Source: Sphingomonas sp. LY54
GTDB taxonomy: Bacteria > Pseudomonadota > Alphaproteobacteria > Sphingomonadales > Sphingomonadaceae
Length of the DNA: 64,000 nucleotides
Direction of reading: 5' to 3'
NCBI RefSeq assembly: GCF_035594035.1
Contig: NZ_CP141588.1
Location: forward strand, 248,001 to 312,000
Shown here: positions 48,871 to 58,077 of the stretch, piece after piece
Numbering within the stretch: the first letter of the stretch is position 1
How the letters are laid out: each line of letters opens with the position of its first letter
Notes under the pieces: model-generated
What the model was told of the DNA's origin: nothing
Databases searched by the model: none
What the model saw: only the letters and a program-made list of their open reading frames with translations
Translations under genes and position numbers: made by a program

Positions 48871-50187
48871 GTGGCCAAGCGCCTAACCTATTTCATCATT
48901 GCTGGACTTGTGCTCGGTATCATCGTCGGCTGGGCCATCAACGCCTCGATCAGCGACGGTTCGACGGCAGCGAACGCGCAGCTCACCGAGATCGCCGGCT
49001 ATTTCTCGATCGTCACCACCCTGTTCCTGCGCCTGATCAAGATGATCATCGCGCCGCTCGTATTCTCCACGCTCGTCGTCGGCATCGCGCATATGGGCGA
49101 CACTGCGGCGCTGGGCCGCGTCGGCGGACGCGCGCTCGCCTGGTTCATCGGCGCGAGCCTCGTGTCGCTGTCGCTCGGTCTGGTGCTGGTCAACCTGCTC
49201 CAGCCCGGCTCCGGCCTCGATTTCCCGCTACCGCCGGTCGATGCGGCGAGCGGGGTCGAGCGCGGCGGCTTCGATCTCAAGGTGTTCGTCACCCATCTCG
49301 TTCCGGCCTCGATGGTCGAGGCGATGGCGACCAACGAGATCCTCCAGATCGTCGTCTTCTCTTTGTTCGTCGGCGTCGCCATCACGGCCGTCGGCGAGCG
49401 CGCCGCTCCCCTGGTGAAGGGCATCGAGGCGCTGGTCGCGGTCATGCTGCAGATCACCGATTACGTGATGCGCTTCGCGCCGATCGCGGTGTTCGCCGCG
49501 GTTGCCGGCACGGTGGCCGAGCGCGGCCCGGCGATCCTCGGCACGTTCGGTTACTTCATGGGCAGCTTCTATATCGGCCTGATCATCCTCTGGATCGTGC
49601 TGATCGGCGCCGCCTTCCTGGTGGTCGGATCGCGCGTGAAATTGCTGATCCGCTACATCCGCGAGCCGATCCTGCTCGCTTTCTCGACCGCGTCGTCGGA
49701 AGCCGCCTATCCGCGCACGCTCGAGGCGCTGGACCGGTTCGGCGTGCCGCCGCGCATCGCCAGCTTCGTGCTGCCGCTCGGCTACTCGTTCAATCTCGAC
49801 GGTTCGATGATGTACATGACCTTCGCGGTCATCTTCATCGCCCAGGCCTATGGCATCGAACTCTCGCTCGGGCAGGAGATCACGATGCTGCTGGTGCTGA
49901 TGATCACCTCGAAGGGTGTCGCCGGCGTGCCGCGCGCCAGCCTCGTCGTGATCGCGGCCACCCTGGCCTTCTTCGACATTCCCGAGGCCGGCCTGCTGCT
50001 GATCATCGGCGTCGACCATTTCCTCGACATGGGCCGCTCGGCGACCAACGTCGTGGGCAACGCGGTAGCGAGCGTCGTGGTGGCCAAGTGGGAAGGCGAG
50101 CTCGACCCGATGGAGCCCGCCGAGATCGAGCCGCCGAAGGCGCCCTCGCACGTGCCGGCCCCGCCTCCGGGCTCTGAACATTTCTAA
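48871..50187 (+). CDS. Dicarboxylate/amino acid:cation symporter (DAACS/SDF family), second copy
   Basis: 438 residues, same fold as the divergent neighbour but clearly different in sequence: hairpin 1 is AFSTASSEAAYPRTLEAL, TM7 is YSFNLDGSMMYMTFAV, TM8 is LDMGRSATNVVGNAVASVVVAKWEGE. The NLDGS and DMGRSATNVVGN patterns are closer to DctA/GltP. A GGGGGAG site (48859-48865) lies 5 bases before the GTG at 48871. The Pro-rich tail (PPKAPSHVPAPPPG) is unusual but short. The 181-base gap between the two genes must hold both promoters. Confidence 0.9.
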   Translation: MAKRLTYFIIAGLVLGIIVGWAINASISDGSTAANAQLTEIAGYFSIVTTLFLRLIKMIIAPLVFSTLVVGIAHMGDTAALGRVGGRALAWFIGASLVSLSLGLVLVNLLQPGSGLDFPLPPVDAASGVERGGFDLKVFVTHLVPASMVEAMATNEILQIVVFSLFVGVAITAVGERAAPLVKGIEALVAVMLQITDYVMRFAPIAVFAAVAGTVAERGPAILGTFGYFMGSFYIGLIILWIVLIGAAFLVVGSRVKLLIRYIREPILLAFSTASSEAAYPRTLEALDRFGVPPRIASFVLPLGYSFNLDGSMMYMTFAVIFIAQAYGIELSLGQEITMLLVLMITSKGVAGVPRASLVVIAATLAFFDIPEAGLLLIIGVDHFLDMGRSATNVVGNAVASVVVAKWEGELDPMEPAEIEPPKAPSHVPAPPPGSEHF

Positions 50188-50205
50188 AGGAGCGGCGGCC
50201 CCTCG

Positions 50206-50829
50206 TCAGGCATAGGCGTAGGGGCCGCCCTTCGCGAGCGCGTCGCCATAAGCGGCGCGCGCGTGGATCCGTTCCAGCCAGTCGGTGAGGTTGGCGCGGC
50301 GCGAATCGAGGCCGGCGCGGCTCCGCGCGGCTTCGAGCGGGAAGCTCATCATGATGTCGGCGGCGGTGAACTCGTCGCCGGCGAACCAGTCGCGAATGGC
50401 GAGCTCGCTTTCCAGCCAGTCGAAATGGCGGTCGAGCATCGCCTGGATCGGCGCTCGCGCCGGCTTGCCGAGCAGGCCGAGCCGGTTCACCACGAGCAGC
50501 CCGAACAGAGGCGGCATCAGCGACCCTTCCGCATAATGAAGGAAATGGCGGTAGCGCAGCACCGCCTCGCGGTTGGCGGGCGGGCCGAGGCGGCCCCCGG
50601 CTTTCTCGACCAGATATTCGACGATCGCCCCGGTCTCGGCGATCACGCGGCCCTCATCCTCGATCACCGGCGCCTTGCCGAGCGGATGCACCGCCTGTAG
50701 CCGCGCCGGCGCGAGCATCGTCTTGGGATCGCGCTCGTAGCGCTTCACCTGATAGGGCAGCCCCAGTTCCTCGAGCAGCCAGAGGATGCGCTGCGAGCGA
50801 CTGTTTTCGAGATGGTGGACGATGATCAT
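50206..50829 (-). CDS. Glutathione S-transferase family protein
   Basis: 207 residues. The thioredoxin-like N-domain (IIVHHLENSRSQRILWLLEELGLPYQV, HPLGKAPVIEDEG, ETGAIVEYLVEK) and a helical C-domain (about 85-200) with DWFAGDEFTAADIMMSFPLE are standard for bacterial GSTs. It conjugates or reduces with glutathione; the substrate is unknown. Its ATG overlaps the stop of the agmatinase-like gene (ATGA). Confidence 0.92.
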   Translation of the reverse strand: MIIVHHLENSRSQRILWLLEELGLPYQVKRYERDPKTMLAPARLQAVHPLGKAPVIEDEGRVIAETGAIVEYLVEKAGGRLGPPANREAVLRYRHFLHYAEGSLMPPLFGLLVVNRLGLLGKPARAPIQAMLDRHFDWLESELAIRDWFAGDEFTAADIMMSFPLEAARSRAGLDSRRANLTDWLERIHARAAYGDALAKGGPYAYA

Positions 50830-51647
50830 GCGTTGTTCCGGACGCAGAGCGCCGCGACCTCCTTGACGAGCTTGGCGGCGAGAACGGCGGTGACGCCGTT
50901 TATGTCCCGCGCCGGATTATATTCGACGATGTCCGCGCCGGCGATCGGCGCCTCGATCCGGTCGAGCACGGCCAGAACGTCGCGCACCGAGAGGCCGCCG
51001 GGCTCGTGGTGCGAGACGCCGGGCGCATAAGCGGGATCGAAGCCGTCGAGATCGATGCTGATGTAGAGCGGGCCGTCGGGAATGGGCACGCGGTCCGGCG
51101 CGAATTGCCGCATCTCGACGACTTCCACCCCGAAGCGCTCGGCCTGCTCGCGGCAATGGCGGTTCATCGTGCGGATGCCGACCTGGACCAGCTTGCCGGC
51201 GAGGCCGCGTTCCATGATGCGGGCGAACGGCGACGCGTGCGAACGCGGGTCGCCCTCGAAATCGTCGTAAAGATCCGGATGGGCGTCAAAATGGAGGATA
51301 TTGACCGGTCCGCGCGCCGCAGCCAGTCCCTCGACCGCCGGAAAGCTGATCGAGTGGTCGCCGCCGAGAATCAGCGGCACGGCGCCGTCGCGGACGGCCT
51401 GCGCGACCGCCGCGGAGATCAAGACGGCATCGCCCTCGGCTTCCGCCAAAGCGAGATCGCCATGATCCTCCAGCGCTATGTCGAGGCCGAGCTCTGCGCC
51501 CGATTCGGCGGCGGCGTTGCCATGGTCCGAATGGAGCGCCGCGCGGATCAGCGGCGGGGCGGCGGCCGAACCGCGCAGGAACGAGCTGTGGCAATCGGTC
51601 GGGGCGCCGATCAGGCGCAGCCGCTTCCGGGTCTCGGTGTCGGGCAT
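50826..51647 (-). CDS. Arginase/agmatinase family ureohydrolase
   Basis: 273 residues. The binuclear manganese motifs are intact: LILGGDHSISFP, HFDAHPDLYDDF and SIDLDGFDPAYAPGVSHHEPGG. The family includes arginase, agmatinase and formimidoylglutamase; PGVSHHEPGG fits agmatinase-like members best but the substrate is not certain. I take the second ATG (51645-51647) because it spaces better from the AGGGA element. Divergent from the MFS gene. Confidence 0.85.
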   Translation of the reverse strand: MPDTETRKRLRLIGAPTDCHSSFLRGSAAAPPLIRAALHSDHGNAAAESGAELGLDIALEDHGDLALAEAEGDAVLISAAVAQAVRDGAVPLILGGDHSISFPAVEGLAAARGPVNILHFDAHPDLYDDFEGDPRSHASPFARIMERGLAGKLVQVGIRTMNRHCREQAERFGVEVVEMRQFAPDRVPIPDGPLYISIDLDGFDPAYAPGVSHHEPGGLSVRDVLAVLDRIEAPIAGADIVEYNPARDINGVTAVLAAKLVKEVAALCVRNNA

Positions 51648-51726
51648 CATCTCTCCCTTGGCCGCGCCGGTTTGGAGAGGCAGACAGCGCTTGTCCAGCG
51701 CCGCAGGAAGGGCCAAGGCGCCCGAC

Positions 51727-52947
51727 ATGAAGACTGACCAAACGGCTACCGGCTGGACGGGGCCGGGCATGCGCGAATTCGTCGCCCTGATGGCGGCACT
51801 GATGGCGTCCAACGCGCTCGCCATCGACGCGATGCTCCCCGCTCTGCCGGCGATCGGCACGGCCCTCGGCGTGGCCGAGGACAATCAGCGCCAGCTTGTG
51901 ATCACCGCCTATCTGATCGGCTTCGGCATCGCCCAGCTTGCTTATGGGCCGCTGTCGGACCGGTTCGGCCGCAAGGCGCTGCTGATCGGCAGTCTCGCTT
52001 TCTATTGCGCCTTCGCGACCCTGGCCGGCCTCGCCTCGAGTTTCCCGCTGCTGCTCGCGGCACGCGTGCTCCAGGGCATGGCCGCCGCCGGCAGCCGCGT
52101 GCTGGTGATGGCCGTCGTCCGCGATCGCTATCACGGCTCGGCGATGGCGCGAGTCATGTCGCTGACGATGATCGTCTTCATGATCGTGCCCGTGCTCGCG
52201 CCCGCCTTCGGCCAGGCGGTGCTCGCCGTCGCGAGCTGGCGGCACATCTTCATCGGGCTCGCCGTCTATGCGTTGGTGCTGATCCTGTGGACCGCATGGC
52301 GGCTCCCCGAAACGCTGGCGGTCGAACGGCGGCGGCCGCTTTCGGCGGCGCATATCGGCGAAGCGGTCGCTGCGACGCTGGGCAACCGCCGGTCGATCGG
52401 CAACACGCTCGCGCTGACCTTGGCGTTCGGCGGCCTGATGGGCTTCATCAATTCGATCCAGCAGATCGTGTTCGACGTGTTCGGACGGCCCGAGTTGATC
52501 TCCCTGGTGTTCGCCTGCATCGCCGGGCCGATGGCCTTCGCGTCCTACGCCAATTCGAGGCTCGTGATGCGGCTCGGCTCGCGGCGGATCCTGCTAGCGG
52601 CGCTGGCGGCGTTCAGCGTCACGGCGCTGTTCCACTTCGCCGCAGGCGCGTTCTTCGGCGAGACGATCTGGAGCTTCGTCGTGCTGCAGGCGCTGACCAT
52701 GGCCTGTTTCGGGCTGGTCGGCGCCAACGCCAGCGCGCTGGCGATGGAGCCGCTTGGCCATGTCGCAGGCACCGCCTCCGCCGTCCAGGGCCTGATCAGC
52801 ACGATCGGCGGGGCGTTGATCGGGCTCGCGATCGGCCAGGCGTTTGACGGCACGACGGCCCCGCTCCTCGCCGGCTTCGCCCTGTGCGGCGCGCTGGCGC
52901 TGGCGACAGCCTATTGGGCCAACCGGCCGCCCGCGGTCACGACATAA
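51727..52947 (+). CDS. MFS multidrug efflux transporter, Bcr/CflA type
   Basis: 406 residues, twelve membrane helices. LSDRFGRKALLIG is MFS motif A between TM2 and TM3, and AIDAMLPALPAIGTAL followed by QLVITAYLIGFGIAQLAYGPLSD is the opening of the Bcr/CflA (DHA1) group, which exports drugs such as bicyclomycin using protons. Substrate unknown. Followed by a hairpin terminator shared with convergent recA. Confidence 0.9.
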   Translation: MKTDQTATGWTGPGMREFVALMAALMASNALAIDAMLPALPAIGTALGVAEDNQRQLVITAYLIGFGIAQLAYGPLSDRFGRKALLIGSLAFYCAFATLAGLASSFPLLLAARVLQGMAAAGSRVLVMAVVRDRYHGSAMARVMSLTMIVFMIVPVLAPAFGQAVLAVASWRHIFIGLAVYALVLILWTAWRLPETLAVERRRPLSAAHIGEAVAATLGNRRSIGNTLALTLAFGGLMGFINSIQQIVFDVFGRPELISLVFACIAGPMAFASYANSRLVMRLGSRRILLAALAAFSVTALFHFAAGAFFGETIWSFVVLQALTMACFGLVGANASALAMEPLGHVAGTASAVQGLISTIGGALIGLAIGQAFDGTTAPLLAGFALCGALALATAYWANRPPAVTT

Positions 52948-52978
52948 AAAAGGGGCCAGGCACCGCCCGACCCCTTTT
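52948..52978. terminator. Bidirectional terminator between the MFS gene and recA
   Basis: AAAAGGGG (52948-52955) pairs with CCCCTTTT (52971-52978). A-rich and T-rich ends on both sides of a GC stem make it suitable for stopping both convergent genes. Confidence 0.7.
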
Positions 52979-53002
52979 GGAAAGCTGAGAAGCCGAAATG
53001 GC

Positions 53003-54076
53003 TCAGACGTCGTCGTCGGCGTCCGGGCCGGTCATCAGCGCCTCGGCGACTTCATCGGTCTTGCCGCGGATCGCCGCCTCGAGCTTGGCACACAGCTCGG
53101 TATTCTCCTTGAGGAACGTCTTGGCGTTCTCGCGGCCCTGGCCGATGCGGACGCTGTCATAGCTGAACCAGGCGCCGGATTTCTCGACGATGCCGGCCTT
53201 GACGCCGAGATCCAGGATCTCGCCGATCTTGGAGATGCCCTCGCCATACATGATGTCGAACTCGACCTGCTTGAACGGCGGCGCGACCTTGTTCTTCACC
53301 ACCTTCACGCGGGTCGTGTTGCCGACGATATCGTCGCGATCCTTGATCTGGCCGGTGCGGCGGATGTCGAGGCGGACCGAGGCGTAGAATTTGAGCGCGT
53401 TGCCGCCCGTCGTCGTCTCGGGATTGCCGTACATCACGCCGATCTTCATGCGCAGCTGGTTGATGAAGATGACGATGCATTTGGACTTGGAGATCGAGCC
53501 GGTGAGCTTGCGCAGCGACTGGCTCATCAGGCGCGCCTGCAGGCCGACATGGCTGTCGCCCATCTCGCCCTCGATCTCGGCGCGCGGCACCAAAGCTGCG
53601 ACCGAATCGACGACGAGAACGTCGATCGCGTTCGAACGGACCAGGGTGTCGGTGATCTCGAGTGCCTGCTCGCCGGTGTCGGGCTGCGACACGATCAGTT
53701 CGTCGATGTCGACGCCCAGTTTCCGGGCATAGACCGGGTCGAGCGCATGCTCGGCGTCGACGAACGCGGCGGTGCCGCCATTGCGCTGCGCCTCGGCGAT
53801 GACGTGGAGCGCGAGCGTGGTCTTGCCCGAGCTTTCCGGCCCGTAGACCTCGACCACGCGGCCGCGCGGCAGGCCGCCGATGCCGAGCGCGATGTCGAGG
53901 CCCAGCGAGCCCGTGGAAATGGCTTCGATCTGGATCGCTTCGCGCGACCCCAATTTCATTGCGGACCCCTTGCCGAAGGCGCGGTCGATCTGCGCCAGCG
54001 CGGCGTCGAGGGCTTTTTGCTTGTCCATATTCTCAGAATTCCTGTCGGATCCAACGACTTTCAGCGATGCTGCCAT
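53003..54076 (-). CDS. recA: Recombinase RecA
   Basis: 357 residues. Walker [10 protein letters not shown], the [14 protein letters not shown] block and the acidic C-terminus ([10 protein letters not shown]) are canonical. It forms filaments on single-stranded DNA, drives recombination and triggers LexA cleavage. The ATG at 54074-54076 (MAASLKVV) has a GGGAAGGG site upstream and is preferred to ATG at 54112, which has none. A LexA-box-like site lies 75 bases upstream. Confidence 0.97.
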   Translation of the reverse strand: MAASLKVVGSDRNSENMDKQKALDAALAQIDRAFGKGSAMKLGSREAIQIEAISTGSLGLDIALGIGGLPRGRVVEVYGPESSGKTTLALHVIAEAQRNGGTAAFVDAEHALDPVYARKLGVDIDELIVSQPDTGEQALEITDTLVRSNAIDVLVVDSVAALVPRAEIEGEMGDSHVGLQARLMSQSLRKLTGSISKSKCIVIFINQLRMKIGVMYGNPETTTGGNALKFYASVRLDIRRTGQIKDRDDIVGNTTRVKVVKNKVAPPFKQVEFDIMYGEGISKIGEILDLGVKAGIVEKSGAWFSYDSVRIGQGRENAKTFLKENTELCAKLEAAIRGKTDEVAEALMTGPDADDDV

Positions 54077-54139
54077 GGTCAAGCCCTTCCCTATGGTGTC
54101 CGCGTCGGCCATTCAACGCATGACTGCGCCGTACACGCT

Positions 54140-54165
54140 TTGTTCCGCAGGAACAAGAGGGAAAC
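54140..54165 (-). promoter_or_regulatory. Candidate LexA operator region of recA
   Basis: Read on the minus strand, 54165-54151 is GTTT-CCCTCTT-GTTC, one mismatch from GTTC-N7-GTTC. Overlapping it, 54140-54156 is a perfect palindrome TTGTTCC-GCA-GGAACAA. Either could be the SOS operator; the direct-repeat form is the one established for alphaproteobacteria. The spacing, about 75 bases from the recA start, suits promoter occlusion. Confidence 0.55.
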
Positions 54166-54199
54166 AGAACGGCCGATTACATCCGATGCGGATGCGGCC

Positions 54200-54565
54200 T
54201 CAGGCCTTTTGCTTGGTGGCAGCCAGCAGGGCCGGTTCGATCGCGTCGATCGTGTAGGGCTTGGCGAGGACCGGGGTGTCGGCGTGCCGCGCGGGCGGCG
54301 GCTCGATATGGCCACCGGTGGCGAGGATGAACGGGATGTTCCGCTCCTCGAGCCGGTCCGCGACCGGCCAGACATGCTCGCCATTCTTCAAATGGACGTC
54401 GATGATCGCGACATCGAAGCCGCCCTCGTCGACCGCGGCGAGCGCGTCCGCGACCGTCTCGCAGATGCCGGCCACCTTGTGCCCGAGAGAATCGAGGAAG
54501 TCCTCCAGCATCATTGCGATCAGGGGTTCGTCTTCGACGATGAGAATAACGCGACTATCAGGCAT
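54200..54565 (-). CDS. Single-domain response regulator
   Basis: 121 residues, a receiver domain only. The acidic pair is in VEDEPL, the phospho-acceptor Asp in VAIIDVHLKNG, and Lys in LAKPY. IPFILATGGH near the switch region resembles the FATGUY-type motif of sphingomonad single-domain regulators such as SdrG, which act in the general stress response; it is not a close match to CpdR. It lies between recA and cckA on the same strand, so it may exchange phosphate with CckA or with HWE/HisKA kinases elsewhere (inference). Confidence 0.85.
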   Translation of the reverse strand: MPDSRVILIVEDEPLIAMMLEDFLDSLGHKVAGICETVADALAAVDEGGFDVAIIDVHLKNGEHVWPVADRLEERNIPFILATGGHIEPPPARHADTPVLAKPYTIDAIEPALLAATKQKA

Positions 54566-54605
54566 GACCCGAGAACTAAGGCCATCCCCGCGAAAATCAA
54601 AAGAA

Positions 54606-56978
54606 TTATTTCGCCGCCAGTGCGTCGCGCGCGGCTTCGGCGAGTTTCTGGACCGAAAAGGGCTTGGCCAGGAAGGCCACGCGCTCGAGGTCGATCGACT
54701 TGCGCAGCTGTTCCTCGGCATAGCCGGAGATGAACAGAATCGGCAGGTCGGGATGGCTTTTGCGCGCCTCGCGCACGGTCGTCGGCCCATCCATCGTCGG
54801 CATGACGACGTCGGAGATCATCAGGTCGACCCCGCCTTCGCGGGCAAGGATCTCGAGCGCAGCCTCACCATTCTCGGCGGTCAGCACGGTATAGCCGTGG
54901 CGGGTGAGCGCGCGTTCGGCGACGGCGCGGACCATCGCCTCGTCCTCGACCAGGAGGATCGTGCCCGTGCCCCAAAGCTCGCCGGCGGTCTCCTTCCTGA
55001 GCGAGCGCGCCGGCGCCGCCTCGGCATGGTGGACCGGCAGGTAGATGGTGAAGGCCGTCCCCTGCCCTTCCTCGGATTCGGCGAAGATGAAGCCGCCCGA
55101 TTGCTTGACGATGCCGTAGACCGTGGAAAGGCCGAGGCCGGTGCCCTTGCCGATCTCCTTGGTGGTGAAGAAGGGCTCGAAGATCTTGCCGAGCAGGCCG
55201 GAAGGAATGCCCGTGCCGGTGTCGCCGACGCGCAGCGCGGTATATTCGGCGACGGGCAGGATATCGCTGCCGATCTTGCGCGCCTCGTCGGCGGATACGG
55301 CAAAGGTCTGCAGCGTCAGCGTGCCGCCGCCGGGCATGGCGTCGCGCGCATTCACCGCGAGGTTGACGATCACCTGCTCGAGCTGGCCCGGGTCGGCGCG
55401 GACGGCGCCGAGGTTGCGGCCGTGCTTCACCTGAAGGGTCACGGTTTCCCCGAGCAGGCGCTTCAGAAGGTTGGACACTTCGGCGATGACGTCGGGCAGC
55501 TGCAGCACCTGCGGCCGCAAGGTCTGCTGGCGCGAGAAAGCGAGCAATTGCCGCGTCAGGCCGGCCGCGCGGTTCGAGTTGGAGCGGATCTGCTGGATGT
55601 CGTCATAGTCGCTGTCGCCGGGCGTGTGGCGCATCAGCATGAGGTCGCAATAGCCCAGGATCGCGGTCAGGATGTTGTTGAAGTCGTGGGCGACGCCGCC
55701 GGCGAGCTGGCCGACCGCCTGCATCTTGGTCGCCTGGGCGACCTGGCGCTTCAATCGGTCGGCCTCGCTATTGTCCTTGAGCGAGAGGATCACCGCCGCT
55801 TCGCCGAGACCGCGCGTGCCGGCGATGGTGAGCGCCACCGGCTCGTCGGGATTGTTGCGCAGGCGCACCGCCATGTCCGACGACGCCGTCGGCCCGCGCG
55901 CGAAGCGGCGGACCGATTCGGACACCGCGGCCTTGTCTTCGTCGACGACGAGATCGCCCGGATAGGCCGGCTTGCCCTCCATCGACAGTCCCGCCGCCTT
56001 GCGGAACGCCTTGTTGAGATAGATGAAGCGGCCGTCCATGTCGGCCAGCGCGAGACCGAGCGGAATAAAATCGAGCAAGGCGTTGAGATTGCCGCCCTCG
56101 TCCGATCCGAGCCGTGACAGTCCGGCGCCGCTGTCGTCGAGCATCAGGAAGAGCATCACCGGTTCGCGCCCTTCCGCGACCGGGACCTGGACGATGCGCA
56201 ACGGCGTGCCGGTCGCACCCTCGGCGAGGAAATGGAACCCGCCGTCCTCGGTGGCGCCGATCAGATCGACCAGCGGCATCCCGATCGTCACCGCGTCCGC
56301 CTCGCCGACGGCGCGGGCAGCGAAGGCGCGGTTGGCGCCGATCAGGACGCCCTCGCCGTCCGCCAGCGCGGCCAGCATGCCCGCCTCGCCGAGCCTGCGG
56401 CCGACCTCGCCGCCAATCTGTTTCTGGACCTGCCGGACCAGGTCCAGATCCTCGGCACGGCTGAACGTCCACAGCAGATGGTCTTCGCCTAGCCCGATGC
56501 ACGCCACTTCGACGCGCAGCACGAGACTGTCGATGCGCAACCGGGCCAGAGTAGCGCGTCCGTCGCGTCGCGCCGCCGCGGCGGTCCGGCGCAGCCCTTC
56601 GACCGCCTCGTCGTCGAGCGGAAAGCCGGTCGGGACGGCGTGGCCGAACCATTCCCAGTAGAAAGCGTTGGCCGCGACCATCGCATCGGACGAATCGGTG
56701 ATGGCGCTGGCCAGCGGAGAGGCATCGAGCGCCGCCCGCAGCAGCGCCGTGTCCGGGCGCGGGGACATTTCCGCGGCCGCAGATGGAGCGGCGGAGCGCC
56801 GCGTCAGCAGCAGCAGGCCGCCGAGCCCCGCCAGTCCGACGAGAAACGCCCCCGCGAACAGCCGGTCGCCGACCAGCCACAGCAAGGCAGCGGCCGAGCC
56901 GAGCGCGATCGTGACCGCGGCGGCGATCAAGGCGGGATTGCCCCGGCGGTGGGGCAGCGAGGCGGCGGCGGTCGACAT
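54606..56978 (-). CDS. cckA: Hybrid sensor histidine kinase CckA
   Basis: 790 residues. Two N-terminal membrane helices (about 16-60), PAS-like regions (about 80-400), HisKA with GGVAHDFNNILTAILGYCDLML (phospho-acceptor His), ATPase domain (DTGTGIPSG, KGTGLGLSTVYGIV), and a C-terminal receiver with Asp in LMISDVVMPTMDG. This is CckA, which feeds the ChpT-CtrA/CpdR relay controlling cell cycle and motility genes. ATG at 56976-56978 has GAGGGAG 7 bases before it and is preferred over ATG at 56993, whose GGAGGA is too close. Confidence 0.94.
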   Translation of the reverse strand: MSTAAASLPHRRGNPALIAAAVTIALGSAAALLWLVGDRLFAGAFLVGLAGLGGLLLLTRRSAAPSAAAEMSPRPDTALLRAALDASPLASAITDSSDAMVAANAFYWEWFGHAVPTGFPLDDEAVEGLRRTAAAARRDGRATLARLRIDSLVLRVEVACIGLGEDHLLWTFSRAEDLDLVRQVQKQIGGEVGRRLGEAGMLAALADGEGVLIGANRAFAARAVGEADAVTIGMPLVDLIGATEDGGFHFLAEGATGTPLRIVQVPVAEGREPVMLFLMLDDSGAGLSRLGSDEGGNLNALLDFIPLGLALADMDGRFIYLNKAFRKAAGLSMEGKPAYPGDLVVDEDKAAVSESVRRFARGPTASSDMAVRLRNNPDEPVALTIAGTRGLGEAAVILSLKDNSEADRLKRQVAQATKMQAVGQLAGGVAHDFNNILTAILGYCDLMLMRHTPGDSDYDDIQQIRSNSNRAAGLTRQLLAFSRQQTLRPQVLQLPDVIAEVSNLLKRLLGETVTLQVKHGRNLGAVRADPGQLEQVIVNLAVNARDAMPGGGTLTLQTFAVSADEARKIGSDILPVAEYTALRVGDTGTGIPSGLLGKIFEPFFTTKEIGKGTGLGLSTVYGIVKQSGGFIFAESEEGQGTAFTIYLPVHHAEAAPARSLRKETAGELWGTGTILLVEDEAMVRAVAERALTRHGYTVLTAENGEAALEILAREGGVDLMISDVVMPTMDGPTTVREARKSHPDLPILFISGYAEEQLRKSIDLERVAFLAKPFSVQKLAEAARDALAAK

Positions 56979-57032
56979 GGATCGCTCCCTCATTCCTCCG
57001 GCGGCCTCCCCCGCGTCAAGCGGCGTGGACGA

Positions 57033-57602
57033 TCAGGCGTGAAGCAGGCGCGCTTTGCGGCGACGCCATTTGCGCCCGATCCACCAGCGCCACCCGAACG
57101 AGGCGATCAGATAGCCGATCGCCGCGCCCACCACGGAGATCACGACGAGGCCCAATGCGGTCGCCGGGGCCGCGTCCGAAAGCAGCCATTGCAGCCAGTC
57201 CACCGCCTGTGAATCGACGTGGCGGTTGAGCGGCTGCGCGTCGGTCATCGCGTCCAGCCGCAGCAAATAGCTGCCGATCCAATAAGCCGCGATCCAGATA
57301 GGCGGCGTCGTCAGCGGGTTGGTGATGAAGGTGGTGAGCGCGGCGACGGGCACGTTCGCCCGGCTCGGCAGCGCCAGCAAGGCGGCGAAGACGGTCTGCG
57401 CGACCGGGATCATGACCCCGACGATCACGCCGAGCGCCACTCCGCGCGGCACCGACCGGCGGTGGAAGCGCCACAGTTCGGGCAGCAGAATCCGGTGCGC
57501 GATCGGCCGCAGCCAGCGGATATTCTCGAACGTCTCGCGCGTCGGCATATTGCGCGTCGTCCAGGCGTGGATGCGCTCCAGCATCGGCAGCGACTCAGCC
57601 AC
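57033..57602 (-). CDS. DUF2062 domain membrane protein
   Basis: 189 residues. Positively charged ends flank three to four membrane helices; [53 protein letters not shown] is the DUF2062 core with its TNPLT motif. Function unknown. Its GTG start overlaps the end of smpB by eight bases. The run dapA-smpB-DUF2062-cckA is common in sphingomonads as far as I recall. Confidence 0.88.
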   Translation of the reverse strand: MAESLPMLERIHAWTTRNMPTRETFENIRWLRPIAHRILLPELWRFHRRSVPRGVALGVIVGVMIPVAQTVFAALLALPSRANVPVAALTTFITNPLTTPPIWIAAYWIGSYLLRLDAMTDAQPLNRHVDSQAVDWLQWLLSDAAPATALGLVVISVVGAAIGYLIASFGWRWWIGRKWRRRKARLLHA

Positions 57603-58077
57603 GGTCGCGCATCAGGCGGCCCTGCTCCCTCTTCCAGTCCTTCTCTTTCTCGTGGGCACGCTTGTCGGGCGCCTTGCGGCCCTTGGCGAGCGCCAGCTCG
57701 ACCTTGGCCCGGCCGCGGCTGTTGAAGTAGACCGAGAGCGGCACCAGGGTCATGCCGAGCCGCGCCACGGCGCCGTGCAGCTTGGCGATCTGGCGGTGGT
57801 TGAGCAGCAATTTGCGCGGCCGCTTGGGCTCGTGGTTGAAGCGGTTGCCGTGGCTGAATTCGGGGATGTTGGCGTTGATCAGCCACACCTCGTCGCCCTT
57901 CACCTCGGCATAGCTTTCGGCGATCGAGCCTTCGCCCGAGCGAAGCGACTTCACCTCGGTCCCGGTGAGCGCGATGCCCGCCTCATATTTGTCCTCGATC
58001 GCATAATCGTAGCGCGCGCGCCGGTTCTCGGCGACGATCTTCTGCTTGTCGAACTCTTCGGTGCGCGGCCTGGCCAA
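57595..58077 (-). CDS. smpB: SsrA-binding protein SmpB
   Basis: 160 residues. [52 protein letters not shown] and the basic tail [14 protein letters not shown] are diagnostic. It brings tmRNA to stalled ribosomes. The start is TTG, immediately after the dapA stop. Confidence 0.96.
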   Translation of the reverse strand: MARPRTEEFDKQKIVAENRRARYDYAIEDKYEAGIALTGTEVKSLRSGEGSIAESYAEVKGDEVWLINANIPEFSHGNRFNHEPKRPRKLLLNHRQIAKLHGAVARLGMTLVPLSVYFNSRGRAKVELALAKGRKAPDKRAHEKEKDWKREQGRLMRDRG

